Notes under the pieces: model-generated
Told to the model about the DNA's origin: nothing
Seen by the model: only the letters and a program-made list of their open reading frames with translations
Database searches by the model: none
From: Desulfatibacillum sp.
GTDB taxonomy: Bacteria > Desulfobacterota > Desulfobacteria > Desulfobacterales > Desulfatibacillaceae
Direction of reading: 5' to 3'
DNA: 64,000 nucleotides
NCBI GenBank assembly: GCA_016342355.1
Contig: JAEINP010000003.1
Location: forward strand, 102,181-166,180
Shown here: positions 46,479-56,021 of the stretch, in pieces
How the letters are laid out: each line of letters opens with the position of its first letter
How positions within the stretch are numbered: position 1 is the stretch's first letter
Program-made: the position numbers and the translations under genes

Positions 46479-47792
46479 ATGAATCCCCTGGCAACGGAAC
46501 TCAATCAAGATTTGGAAAAAAATGCGCCCAAAGTATTATCCATGCTCGGCTCCATAGGCAAGAACCTGTTTTTCCCCAAGGGAATTCTTGCCCAAAGCGC
46601 CGAAGCCAAGGAAAAGGCGTATAAATTCAATGCAACTATAGGCATAGCCACGGAAGAAGGGCGGACCATGTGCATTCCGTCCATTATGGAGTCCATCAGC
46701 GGCATTTCAGCCAGTTCGGCTTTAAGGTATGCGCCGTCTTTTGGAGTCCCCGCATTGCGCAAGGCCTGGCAAAAGGCCCTGTTTGAGAAAAACCCCGGCC
46801 TTAATGGCAAGACCATCAGCCTGCCCATTGTTTCCCAGGCCATCACCCACGGAATCAGCGTGTTTGGCGATGTGTGGGTGGACCAGGGTGATGCGGTGAT
46901 TCTTCCGGACAAGTTCTGGGGCAATTATAGCCTTATTCTGTCAGTGCGCCGGGGTGCGCGCCTGAGCCATTACAGCCTGTTCAACGACCATGGCGGGTTC
47001 AACCTGGAGGCCTTTGAGGCCAAGGTAAAGGCCGAGGCCGCCGGGAACGAAAAAATTGTGGTGCTGCTCAATTTCCCCAACAATCCCACGGGCTATACGC
47101 CTACCAAGGACGAGGCCAAGGCCATTGCTAAAATCCTGACCGAAGTGGCTGAAGCAGGAACCTATGTGCTGGCTGTATGCGACGACGCCTATTTCGGCCT
47201 TTTTTACGAAGAGGATTGCGCCAAGGAATCGATTTTCACCCTGCTGGCCGATGTGAGCGAAAACCTCATCGCCATCAAGTTGGACGGCGCCACCAAGGAG
47301 GATTTTGTCTGGGGCCTGCGCGTGGGATTTGTCACCTATGGCACAAAAATCCCCGGAGACGCTGCCGTGGTATATAACGCCCTGGAACGGAAAACAGCGG
47401 GCGCCGTGCGCGGCTCCATATCCAATGCTTCCAATTTGTCCCAGTCCATTTTATTGAAGGCCATGGAGTCCAATAACTATGAGCCGGAGCGCAAGCAGAA
47501 AAGAGACATCCTCCAGGCCCGGGCCGTCAAGGTCAAGAAGGTGCTGGCGGACCCCAAATTCGCCGATGCGTGGGACGTGTATCCCTTCAACTCAGGTTAT
47601 TTCATGTGCCTGAAAATGAAAACCGTGAATGCGGAAACCCTGCGGGTGCACTTGCTGAACCAATACGGCGTGGGATTGATTTCCCTGGGGCCCACGGACT
47701 TGCGGGTGGCGTTTTCCTGCCTGGAAGAGCAGGATGTTCAGGAGCTTTTTGATACGGTCCTGGCTGGTGTTCGGGACCTGGAAAAAGGATAA
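46479..47792 (+). CDS. Class I/II PLP aminotransferase
   Basis: 437 residues from ATG 46479 (AAGGAAACC ahead). PLP fold type I: NFPNNPTGYTPT, CDDAYFGLFYEED, and Schiff-base Lys in GATKEDFVWGLRVGF. Length and segments fit the aspartate aminotransferase superfamily. Substrate unknown. It is divergent from the regulator and 12 bp before the ClC gene. Confidence 0.88.
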   Translation: MNPLATELNQDLEKNAPKVLSMLGSIGKNLFFPKGILAQSAEAKEKAYKFNATIGIATEEGRTMCIPSIMESISGISASSALRYAPSFGVPALRKAWQKALFEKNPGLNGKTISLPIVSQAITHGISVFGDVWVDQGDAVILPDKFWGNYSLILSVRRGARLSHYSLFNDHGGFNLEAFEAKVKAEAAGNEKIVVLLNFPNNPTGYTPTKDEAKAIAKILTEVAEAGTYVLAVCDDAYFGLFYEEDCAKESIFTLLADVSENLIAIKLDGATKEDFVWGLRVGFVTYGTKIPGDAAVVYNALERKTAGAVRGSISNASNLSQSILLKAMESNNYEPERKQKRDILQARAVKVKKVLADPKFADAWDVYPFNSGYFMCLKMKTVNAETLRVHLLNQYGVGLISLGPTDLRVAFSCLEEQDVQELFDTVLAGVRDLEKG

Positions 47793-47804
47793 TTCCATTT
47801 AGTT

Positions 47805-49619
47805 ATGGCCAAAGAAAAAGGCAAACTTTTTGGAGGCCGTTTAGACCCCAAAAACACATATGCAATGAAGTGGGTGGCCCGTTTTGTGGCCATCGGCGTT
47901 GTGGCGGGACTGGGTTCTATCCTGTTCCATTTTTTGTGTGAAGTGGGGATGCGCTATTTCATGGACGCCCTGGCAGGATGGAGACCTCCTTCTCCTGCCG
48001 GGGAAACCCATAGTATGTTTAAACCGGGCGTCAAGGAGCCCATCCGGTGGATTCTCCTGCTCTTGCCTGCGGCAGGAGGAATTTTCAGCGGGTGGCTGGT
48101 TTATACCTTTGCCCCGGAGGCCGAAGGCCACGGAACAGACGCCGCCATTGACGCCTATCATAACAAAGGCGGATTCGCCCGGGGCCGGGTGCCTATCATC
48201 AAAACATTGGCCTCGGCCATCACCCTCACCACCGGCGGCTCGGGAGGCAGGGAAGGCCCTATCGCCCAGATAGGCGCGGGGTTCGGTTCTTTCCTGGCCA
48301 CCAAGCTCAAGTTGTCGGATCGGGAACGGCGGATCATGCTGGCTGCGGGCATGGGCGCGGGCGTTGGCAGTATATTCCGGGCGCCTTTGGCTGGCGCTTT
48401 GTTCGCCGCCGAGGTTCTTTACAGGGACCCGGACATAGAAAGTGAAGTCATCCTTCCCGCCGGTCTGGCTTCCGTGGTTGCCTATTGTATTTTCTGCCTT
48501 GCCTTTGGGTGGGGCGCCCTGTTTCAAACCCCGGTCAATTTTGTATTTCGCGATCCCCTTGAGCTTCTTCCCTATACGATCCTGGCTTTGGTAGTGGCTG
48601 GCGCAGGATGGGTGTATGTTAAAACCTTTTACGGGGTGACGGGACTTTTCCACCGGTTATCCCTGCCCAACCACATCAAGCCCGCCATTGGCGGACTATG
48701 CACAGGGATAATCGGATTCTTTTTGCCCCAGACCCTGGCCTTTGGCTATGGGTATGCCCAGTGGGCTATTTCCGGCGATCCCCGGGCAACCATCAGCTTT
48801 TTACTGCTCCTGGCTTTTGGCAAAATCCTCACCACCTCCTTTTCCATCGGGTCCGGCGGATCAGGCGGGGTGTTCGGTCCTTCCGTGGTGATTGGCGGCG
48901 CCCTGGGCGGCGCCATTGGCATGGTCTTTCAGCAACTGGGATGGGTGGATGCGCCGGGGGCCTTTGTGATCGTGGGCATGGCTGGATTCTTCACCGGGGT
49001 GTCCAACACCCCCATTTCCACCATTATCTTCGTATCGGAAATGACCAGCTCCTATGGGCTGTTGTTGCCCAGCCTGCTGGTGTGCACCGTGTCCTATCTG
49101 GTATCCCGCAAATGGACCATTTATCAGATGCAGCCTAAAAACCCCATTGCCTCACCCGCCCATGCCGGGGATTTTTTCGTGGATATCCTCCAATCCTTGA
49201 AGGTCAAGGATTTGAAGGATCTGATCATCAATGTGCCCGGCATCCCCGAGCAGATGAATTTTTCCGACTTCAAGAAGTTTTTCGCCTCCACCAAGCAGCA
49301 TTATTTTCCTGTGCTTGATGAGCGAAAACGCTTGACCGGGATTTTTTCCAGCACGGACGTGCGATCGGTCCTGTTTGAAAAGCATCTGGAACCATTGGTG
49401 ATCATGCAGGATATTGCCATTTCCGATATCATCACCGTCACCCTGGAAGACGACCTGAATTCCGTCCTGAAAAAATTCACCATCAAAAATATCGACGCCG
49501 TGCCCGTGGTGGACGAGGAAGATCCCGGAATTTTGCTGGGCATGCTACGCCGCCGGGAAGTCATCGCCTTTTACAATCAGCGGGTGGAGGCCATTAAAAA
49601 GACAAAGACCCCGGATTGA
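47805..49619 (+). CDS. ClC-type chloride channel/antiporter with CBS domains
   Basis: 604 residues. Membrane domain with selectivity motifs TTGGSGGREGPIAQIG (gating Glu in GREGP, usual in H+/Cl- antiporters) and GSGGSGGVFGPSVVIGG. The C-terminal 150 residues hold two CBS motifs (YFPVLDERKRLTGIFSSTD, DAVPVVDEEDPGILLGML), which often bind nucleotides. It lies in the inner membrane. Probably co-transcribed with the aminotransferase. Confidence 0.9.
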   Translation: MAKEKGKLFGGRLDPKNTYAMKWVARFVAIGVVAGLGSILFHFLCEVGMRYFMDALAGWRPPSPAGETHSMFKPGVKEPIRWILLLLPAAGGIFSGWLVYTFAPEAEGHGTDAAIDAYHNKGGFARGRVPIIKTLASAITLTTGGSGGREGPIAQIGAGFGSFLATKLKLSDRERRIMLAAGMGAGVGSIFRAPLAGALFAAEVLYRDPDIESEVILPAGLASVVAYCIFCLAFGWGALFQTPVNFVFRDPLELLPYTILALVVAGAGWVYVKTFYGVTGLFHRLSLPNHIKPAIGGLCTGIIGFFLPQTLAFGYGYAQWAISGDPRATISFLLLLAFGKILTTSFSIGSGGSGGVFGPSVVIGGALGGAIGMVFQQLGWVDAPGAFVIVGMAGFFTGVSNTPISTIIFVSEMTSSYGLLLPSLLVCTVSYLVSRKWTIYQMQPKNPIASPAHAGDFFVDILQSLKVKDLKDLIINVPGIPEQMNFSDFKKFFASTKQHYFPVLDERKRLTGIFSSTDVRSVLFEKHLEPLVIMQDIAISDIITVTLEDDLNSVLKKFTIKNIDAVPVVDEEDPGILLGMLRRREVIAFYNQRVEAIKKTKTPD

Positions 49620-49637
49620 AATCAGCCGGGGTCTTTC
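49606..49637. terminator. Bidirectional terminator
   Basis: AGACCCCGG/CCGGGGTCT arms with an 11-base loop. TTT follows on the forward strand and TTTGTCTTTTT on the reverse, so it ends both the ClC transcript and the long hdr/LUD operon. Confidence 0.85.
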
Positions 49638-49670
49638 CATAAAATTAAATTTTTCATGTCTTTTCAGATG

Positions 49671-50315
49671 TTAGTATCCCAATTCCTCGGCGACGATGAC
49701 CACGGTGATGTCCGTAAGCATGGGTCGGCGATGGAGGATGGTTGTAATCCGGCATACACGGGACGGAGAGTTGCAGTCCACACAGACCCCGGTTTCAGCG
49801 CATGGGGTTTCCATGTTCAGGCTCTTGGCCCGCATGGGCGCCGCCACGTAATGGACCCGGTCGATGGCTGCGTGAAGATCCTTGGCGATTTTGTTGGCGC
49901 CCGCCACAATCACCACCTTTTTGGGGCCGAATGACATGGCGTTGGTCCGGTTGCCGCAGCCGTCCACATTCACAATTTCCCCGGTGAGGGAAAGGGCGTT
50001 GGCCGAGCACAAAAAGCAGTCGGTCAGGCTTTGCTGACGTCGGTATTCCAGGCTTTTTTCAAAGGGAAGTTCCGGGTCGTTGTGGTCCAGGATGGTTTTT
50101 CCCTGTTCCTTCAACGCCTCAATCAGGCCCATGTCGCGGGTGGTGGAAGAGCCCCCGAACCCAAAGGTTTGGTATTGGGAAATCATGTTGAGGATGAAAT
50201 CCTTGGCTTCCTGCGATGTCTTGAAAAGGTGGGCGTCAAAAGCGTGTTTCTTGAGATTATTGACGCATTTCTCCCCGGTTTTCTCCCATAGCCACTTGCG
50301 GTTTTCGTCTGCCAT
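49671..50315 (-). CDS. LUD-domain (LutC/DUF162) protein
   Basis: 214 residues from ATG 50315 (AGGGAGA upstream). FGFGGSSTTRDMGLIEALKE and NVDGCGNRTNAMSFGPKKVV are LUD-family segments; the C terminus has a Cys cluster, CAETGVCVDCNSPSRVC. The LUD family includes LutB/LutC of lactate oxidation. As last gene of the metVF-hdr operon its role is unknown, perhaps redox assembly or a distinct oxidase subunit. Confidence 0.85.
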   Translation of the reverse strand: MADENRKWLWEKTGEKCVNNLKKHAFDAHLFKTSQEAKDFILNMISQYQTFGFGGSSTTRDMGLIEALKEQGKTILDHNDPELPFEKSLEYRRQQSLTDCFLCSANALSLTGEIVNVDGCGNRTNAMSFGPKKVVIVAGANKIAKDLHAAIDRVHYVAAPMRAKSLNMETPCAETGVCVDCNSPSRVCRITTILHRRPMLTDITVVIVAEELGY

Positions 50316-50350
50316 TGCTGATTCTCCCTGTTCCGGAAAACAAAACCCGC

Positions 50351-50533
50351 CTAATTGGGGGGCGGGCATTCATCCGGGTTTTCCCCGATGTCTTCCATGA
50401 TTTGCAAAATGCGTTTGTAGGATTGATCCAGGACAATATCCGGCGAGGATTTTTCGCTCCCTCCCCTTGCATATTCCCTGGCGATATGAATGGCCTGCTT
50501 GAGCGCCATTTGTTTCATTTTCCGAGTCGCCAT
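50351..50533 (-). CDS. Small conserved-looking protein, unknown
   Basis: 60 residues from ATG 50533 (GGAGGGGG six bases upstream). It is rich in charged residues with no Cys apart from one near the end (DECPPPN). No known family. It sits 35 bp before the LUD gene in the same operon. Confidence 0.6.
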   Translation of the reverse strand: MATRKMKQMALKQAIHIAREYARGGSEKSSPDIVLDQSYKRILQIMEDIGENPDECPPPN

Positions 50534-50722
50534 AGTGCCCCCTCCCTGGTCCTTGCATGAACGAGTGGATATATACGCCAATAACCAACACGGATGCTAT
50601 TGGATACCACTGCGCGAAAAGGCAGTCAATCCCGGTGTTAAGGAAAGAGTGTGCAATACGAAGTTGGAGAGAAAAAAGCGGGAAAACAGGGAGCCCTGAC
50701 AGGCAGGGCTCCCGAGGTGCTA

Positions 50723-52042
50723 CTAGTATTCCGATTCCCATTCCGCCATATTAACTTCTTTAAGGTCGTCTCCCAGGTATTCCCGCTCGTTGGGGCCGAG
50801 AATGCCAAGGGACAGGGCGATCAGGGTCCACAAATGGACCGTATGGTACGGGGCTTCATAATGCTCGGCCAAGTCATGAACCTGGGCGTGGCAGTTATGG
50901 CAAGGCGTAATGGCATACGTGGCGCCGGTGGCCAGAATCTGGTTCAGTTTAATCCGACCGTATTCCCGGCGTTCCTCAGGCAAGCCGCTTTGAAGAAAGC
51001 CGCCGCCGCCGCCGCAGCAGAAGTTATTGGATTTGTTGGGGGTCATGTCTATGAAATTCTCTTCCCCCACCACCGCCTTGACCACATAACGCAGGTCATC
51101 CGCCACGGGATCACCAAAGGATTTCCTAACAAGCTGGCAGGGATCCTGGACGGTGAACTTGACGCCCAGTTCCTTGTTCCAGTCGGAATTCACCTTGAGT
51201 TTGCCCTCACGAATCCATTGGGCGTAGTATTGGATAATGCTCTTGATCTCGAATTTATGCTCAATTTTGAATTTGTTCAGTCCGGCCCGGACTGCGAAAA
51301 GTTCGTGGCCTCATTCAGTGTTGAGCCAGACTTTGCAGCCCAGATCATCCACGGCTTTCGCCTTGACCTCCGTAATGTGCTTCCAGGCGTCATCGTCAGC
51401 CATGAACATGCAGTAGTTTTCCGCAGCCCATCCCTTGGTCCCGTAAGTCCAGTCAGCGCCGACCAGGTGGAGGATCTTCCACAGCGGCACCATTTCATCG
51501 GGCTCGGTCACCGGCTCGCGGGAGTTCTGGTTCAGGAAGAACTCTGCGCCTTGTTTGTTTACGGGTGCCTGCATATCCTTAAAAGAAGGCTGGGCTTCCT
51601 GGTACTCTGCCAGGACGTCTTCCACCACGAACTGGAAATCCTCTTCCGTGGCGCCCATGGCGCTGCATGTGTCACTCCGGAGAGCCATGTCGCAGGAACC
51701 CAAAATACCTTTGGGCCGTTCTTCCCGGGGCACCATTTTCCGCGCATTGAAAACCAACTGGGGAATGTCGATTTTCATGGGGCACACGTAGATGCACCGT
51801 TGGCACATGGAGCAGCACCAAATCCAAGGAGAGTTCTTGATCTCCTCATCCATCCCGAGGGCTGCCATACGCAGGAACTTTCTGGGGTCCATGTCATGGA
51901 GCCCGGTGGCCGGGCATCCCGAGGAGCAGGCCCCGCAGGTCAGGCAGAGATTCAGATTTCCGCCTTCGGGCAGAATCTCCATGACCTTGTCTTTAAGGGT
52001 GCCCCCCTTTTTTCTGGTAAGCTTAATCACTTCTTCAGCCAT
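50723..52042 (-). CDS. HdrCB-like fusion, probable selenoprotein (UGA at 51311-51313)
   Basis: 439 residues when the in-frame TGA at 51313-51311 is read as Sec244. HdrC-like part: CLTCGACSSGCP and CSMCQRCIYVCP. HdrB-like part: LNTE-U-GHELFAV where other CCG proteins have TECxHC, then QDPCQLV, NFCCGGGGG and CHNCH. Protein sequence stays coherent across the stop (residues 240-283 match the family), and a hairpin lies behind it. Family role: heterodisulfide-reductase-type electron transfer; here as partner of HdrA, MvhD and MetVF. Confidence 0.88.
51278..51313 (-). promoter_or_regulatory. SECIS-like hairpin of the HdrCB-like gene
   Basis: After the UGA come 16 nt, then CAGTCCG-GGC-CGGACTG, a perfect 7-bp stem whose loop begins with G. 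Bacterial SECIS hairpins have a UGA-to-loop distance in this range. Weaker match than the fdhA element, but the coding continuity supports it. Confidence 0.7.
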
Positions 52043-52114
52043 ACTTTTTTCCTCCCGTTAATTTGGGCGCGGGACGCACCCTGTGTGCGTCCCGCGATTG
52101 GCAAGCCCTCAGGT

Positions 52115-53716
52115 TCAGGAACTGGCCTTTTTAATGGATCTTTCCATTTCCACAGAAATTTCCGAGAATTTCCTTCCCATATTATTGGCAAGAGATGCAC
52201 AAACCAGGCGGTCTTCGGGAAGACCTACAGAAGCCAGCATCTTCTTGATTTCCGCCGCCCGCCAGGAAGCATACAAAGCACCCTTGTCGGATTTGCAATT
52301 GCCGTTGTGACAGGTCAGAAGCATAACACCATCTGCGCCTTGCACAAAAGCATCCATAACATAGTCCATATCTATTTTACCAGCACAAGGTACTTCAATA
52401 GCCTGGAGGCCAGCAGGAACCCTGTAACCGAAAGTCTTGGCCATATTCACGGCTTCCAGCCCGGAATTCTTGCAGCAGAAGGCTACAATCCAGGGAGACT
52501 TGCCGGAAGTTCCCTGTCCATCCTGGATGGCCTTGGCCATGGCTTCGTCCGCGTAGTCGCCCAGTTGGATGGCGTCATTGGGGCATTCGCTGGCGCAGAT
52601 TCCACAACCCTGACAGGCCGCCTCGGCGATAATCGCCCGGGAATCCCAGAAAATGGCGCCATGGGGGCAGCAGCGGTAGCAGGTCAGGCACACGGTGCAT
52701 TTGTCCACATCCACAAAGGCCGTGTTGGAGGGTACTTCCAGGTTGCCGTCGCCCAGGAATTTTTTCACTTCCAGAGCCACGTTGCCCGCATCCTGAATTC
52801 CCTGTTCCACGCTCAGGAGATCACGCGCTGCGCCCGCCACAAAAATGCCGAGACGGGTGGACTTGACCGGGAAGTAATGGACGTTGTCCGGCTGCAGGAA
52901 GCCGTTTTTGTCAGCTTCGATTTGCAGGGGCTCGGCCAAGGCTGCGTTGTCTTCATCAGCCAGGATGGCTTCTTCCACCACGATGAGATCGGGGGCGACT
53001 TCCACCTGCTGCCTGAGAACCGGGTCCAGGATGGAAATGCACATGGCATCGCCGTCCACGGAAACCTTGGGTGCATCAGTGGTTTTGAAGTAGATGACGC
53101 CTTCCTGGCGGGCCTGGGCGTATAGTTGGTCCAGGCCGTCGGCAGCCAGTTTGATGTCGCCTACAAAGACATAGGCGTCGGTTTCGGCCACTTTGCCAAG
53201 GGCGGTAAGGCTGTCCAGCACCCGTTCCATGACCAGGGGATTTCCGTCCTGGCCGAATCCCACCAGAAAGGCCACGGTTTTGCCGGATTCCAGCTTGCCT
53301 TGGGCAAGGAGGGCTTCCAGCTGGGATTGGGAAATCACTTTGGGTCCCAGTTCCAGGCCATAGGCGTCGTTTAGCACCTTGGTGGTGAGGCCGGTGGCCA
53401 CCACGATAGCGCCAAACTTGCGTTCCACCGCTTTGTCGCCAGTCTTGAGAGTAACGGCAAAGTCTCCGGGGACTCCCATCACCTTGGCAACCACGGTGTT
53501 CTTCATGATTTCGATGTCGGCGTTGGCCTCGGCCTTGGCCACCATGTCGGCGATTACGCCATTCTTGGTTTCCTGGGCGACCTTGTCTTCCTTGCTCGTC
53601 AGGACGACCTTGTAACCCTTTCCGGCGACTTCGTTCGCCGCGGCTACGCCAGCCGTCCCGCCGCCGATGACCAACACGTCGGTGGCAATCCGGATGATTT
53701 TCTTGTCTGCATTCAT
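52115..53716 (-). CDS. HdrA-type flavoprotein fused to MvhD-like domain
   Basis: 533 residues. FAD motif VLVIGGGTAGVAAANEVA at the start, two ferredoxin motifs (CTVCLTCYRCCPHGAI and CQGCGICASECPNDAI), and a C-terminal MvhD domain (AFCCKNSGLEAVN, EVPCAGKIDMDYVMDAF, TCHNGNCKSDKG) with a [2Fe-2S] site. MvhD links hydrogenase or formate dehydrogenase electrons to HdrA. The ATG overlaps the upstream hdrA stop (ATGA). Confidence 0.9.
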   Translation of the reverse strand: MNADKKIIRIATDVLVIGGGTAGVAAANEVAGKGYKVVLTSKEDKVAQETKNGVIADMVAKAEANADIEIMKNTVVAKVMGVPGDFAVTLKTGDKAVERKFGAIVVATGLTTKVLNDAYGLELGPKVISQSQLEALLAQGKLESGKTVAFLVGFGQDGNPLVMERVLDSLTALGKVAETDAYVFVGDIKLAADGLDQLYAQARQEGVIYFKTTDAPKVSVDGDAMCISILDPVLRQQVEVAPDLIVVEEAILADEDNAALAEPLQIEADKNGFLQPDNVHYFPVKSTRLGIFVAGAARDLLSVEQGIQDAGNVALEVKKFLGDGNLEVPSNTAFVDVDKCTVCLTCYRCCPHGAIFWDSRAIIAEAACQGCGICASECPNDAIQLGDYADEAMAKAIQDGQGTSGKSPWIVAFCCKNSGLEAVNMAKTFGYRVPAGLQAIEVPCAGKIDMDYVMDAFVQGADGVMLLTCHNGNCKSDKGALYASWRAAEIKKMLASVGLPEDRLVCASLANNMGRKFSEISVEMERSIKKASS

Positions 53717-54930
53717 TTGGTCACCCCTATGTATTTAAGAGCTTCCGAAGCCGCAAAGCCTGCCTGAGCCATGGAAGCTGGAATGTTTTTGGGTCCCGCG
53801 GCCGTGCCGGCAAGGAAAACGCCTTCGCCCTTTTGGACCAGGAAACCGTCTCCATCCTGCTCCAGGGAGAACATATCCGCTATCTTTGCGTTGTCTTCCC
53901 CGGGGGTGATGCCAATGGACAGGACCAGCAGGTCAAAGATTTCATCCTTGCGTGCGCCGGTTTCCTCGTCTGCGTAAGAAATGCGCATACGGCCCTCTTC
54001 TTCCGGGTAGACGTCCACAGGAATATTCCGAATGAAGCCCAGTTGCTCTTTACATTGGGTGTAGAAGGCGGGGAAATTCTTGCCCACGCTCTGGATGTCC
54101 ATGTAAAAAATTTTCACTTCGGCTTCAGGGTTGGCGTATTTGATCTTCCGGGCCATGCGCAGGCCGTAGGCGCAGCAGACCTGGCTGCACCACAGGTTGC
54201 CCAGACGGGCGTCCCGGCTGCCTACGCATTGGATGAATGCGGTTTTTGCGGGGGGATTGAGATCCGTGGGCCGCACCACCTCGCCCTTTTGGCGAATGAG
54301 GGCTTCCAGTTCCATGCCGGTAATGACATTGTCGCGAACGCCATAGCCGTACGTGGGTTTCTTGGCGGCGTCAAACGGGGTGAAACCCGTGGCCACGATC
54401 ACCGTGTCGGCAGAGACTTTTTTCTTGGTAGCCTTGGCCTCCAGGTTGATAGCGCCCTTGGGGCAGATCTTGGCCAGTTTGGCGGCGTCCACTTCTTTGG
54501 CCGCTTTGGGGCAAAGCGCGTACAAGGGGCTGTTGTTTTTGGAGTAACCACGAACAATAGCGCCGGTGTTGCGGAATTCCTGAAAACATGCTCCGCAGTT
54601 GTCGCATTTTGCCGGATCAATATAGGCCGGAGCCAGCTCCAGGGAGGCGGTAAATTTGCCGCTTTGGTCCACCTTGGCGACCGTTGCCCCCAGGCTTACC
54701 TGGATCCGGGGTTCGTTCACCACCTGGGCCAGCATCTTGTCCACCGAGCAGGCGCCGCATTTAACGCATTCATCGGTCGCCTTGCAGCAGTAACTGATGC
54801 TGTGCCCGCCCAAAAAGGGGCCTTTTTCCACAAGCTCCACGTCCACCTGGCTCTGGGCAAGTTCCCAGGCCGCTGTCAGACCTGCTATGCCGCCGCCAAT
54901 GACAAGAGCTTTTTTTGGTTTGTCAGTCAA
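53713..54930 (-). CDS. hdrA: HdrA-like flavoprotein
   Basis: 405 residues. ALVIGGGIAGLTAAWELA (FAD), CVKCGACS, CDNCGACF and CPKGAI Fe-S motifs, FIQCVGSRDARLGNLWCS (hallmark of HdrA/QmoA), and the C-terminal LAGTAAGPKNIPASMAQAG. HdrA binds FAD that carries out electron bifurcation in heterodisulfide reductases. It is shorter than methanogen HdrA (about 650), with extra function moved to the second HdrA-MvhD protein. Confidence 0.9.
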   Translation of the reverse strand: MTDKPKKALVIGGGIAGLTAAWELAQSQVDVELVEKGPFLGGHSISYCCKATDECVKCGACSVDKMLAQVVNEPRIQVSLGATVAKVDQSGKFTASLELAPAYIDPAKCDNCGACFQEFRNTGAIVRGYSKNNSPLYALCPKAAKEVDAAKLAKICPKGAINLEAKATKKKVSADTVIVATGFTPFDAAKKPTYGYGVRDNVITGMELEALIRQKGEVVRPTDLNPPAKTAFIQCVGSRDARLGNLWCSQVCCAYGLRMARKIKYANPEAEVKIFYMDIQSVGKNFPAFYTQCKEQLGFIRNIPVDVYPEEEGRMRISYADEETGARKDEIFDLLVLSIGITPGEDNAKIADMFSLEQDGDGFLVQKGEGVFLAGTAAGPKNIPASMAQAGFAASEALKYIGVTK

Positions 54931-55017
54931 TTGCTTTCTCCTTCGATACTCCCTGCCCGGTTTGGGTTTAACCCCGGGGGCAGGTCTTGTGCGTCATGAA
55001 ACAAGCACACTTGCCAT

Positions 55018-55950
55018 TTAGAACACGGGGCGAGGCAACATTTTGGCCCGTTCGGCGATTTCCGGTACCTTGTGTTCCCATTCGATAGCCATGAGATGCA
55101 CACCGGCTATCCCCTTCATTTCCTTGAATTCCTCAATCTGCTCGCAGGCGATCTTGATTCCCTCGTCGGAAACCATTTTCTTGTCCACGCCCTGAAGTCT
55201 CTTGATGATTTCGTCTGGAACATCCATGCCGGGCACCCGGTTTTTCATGTACTTGGCCATACCTACGCTTTTCATGGGAGTAACGCCAGCCAGGATGTAA
55301 ACCTTGTCGGTCAGGCCCATATCATTGGCCATGGCAACCCAGTTACGGAATTTTTCCATGTTGAAGATACATTGGGTCTGAATAAAGTCCACGCCTGCGG
55401 CGATTTTTTTGGCCAGTCTGTGAACGCGCCATTCAAAAGGCTCTGCAAAGGGGTTGGCGGCTCCGCCGATGAACATTTTGGGGGGTTCTTCGATATCCGC
55501 GCCGCCCTGGAAGGTTCCCTCATCGCGCATGGTCTTGACCATTTTGATGAGCTGGGTGGAGTCTACATCAAAAACGCCCTTGGCGCCGGGATGATCGCCA
55601 AACTGCATGTGATCGCCCGAGAGGCAGAGAATGTTGTTGATACCCATGGCATAAGCGCCCAGGATGTCACCCTGCATGGCAAGGCGGTTTCTGTCGCGGC
55701 ATACCATCTGATAATTAGGTTCCAGGCCTTCTTCCTTGGCAATGATGGAGGCGGCCCAACTGGACATGCGCACCATGGCGGTCTGATTATCGGTGATATT
55801 GACCAGGTCCACGTTTCCCTTGAGAGGTTTGGCTTTTTCCCGCACGTGCGCCACACTGGATCCACGCGGGGGCCCAAGCTCTCCGGTAAAGGCGAAGTGT
55901 CCCGCTTTCAATACTTTTTCCAGATTACTGTTTGACTTGAATTCAGCCAT
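55018..55950 (-). CDS. metF: Methylene-tetrahydrofolate reductase, MetF-like
   Basis: 310 residues from ATG 55950. FAFTGELGPPRGS at the N terminus, VNITDNQTAMVRMS, and DFIQTQCIFNMEKFRNW in the barrel match the MetF FAD-binding TIM barrel. It reduces methylene-H4folate to methyl-H4folate in the Wood-Ljungdahl branch. Pairing with metV is usual in acetogens and sulfate reducers. Confidence 0.92.
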   Translation of the reverse strand: MAEFKSNSNLEKVLKAGHFAFTGELGPPRGSSVAHVREKAKPLKGNVDLVNITDNQTAMVRMSSWAASIIAKEEGLEPNYQMVCRDRNRLAMQGDILGAYAMGINNILCLSGDHMQFGDHPGAKGVFDVDSTQLIKMVKTMRDEGTFQGGADIEEPPKMFIGGAANPFAEPFEWRVHRLAKKIAAGVDFIQTQCIFNMEKFRNWVAMANDMGLTDKVYILAGVTPMKSVGMAKYMKNRVPGMDVPDEIIKRLQGVDKKMVSDEGIKIACEQIEEFKEMKGIAGVHLMAIEWEHKVPEIAERAKMLPRPVF

Positions 55951-56021
55951 ATCCTTTTCCTTCTCGCTTTCTTTCCGCAAAGCAAATCAGCGCCTCGGCC
56001 TAATCAGGCCGAATGGCCCAG

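Noticed and set aside
51194..51313. Two separate genes (HdrC-like and a short HdrB-like) instead of one
   Set aside because: The 39 codons between them are in frame and match the family without a start or ribosome site, so recoding of UGA explains the data better.
50651..53125. An 824-codon open frame on the forward strand opposite the hdr genes
   Set aside because: Same reason: antisense shadow of hdrCB and hdrA/mvhD, without known domains.
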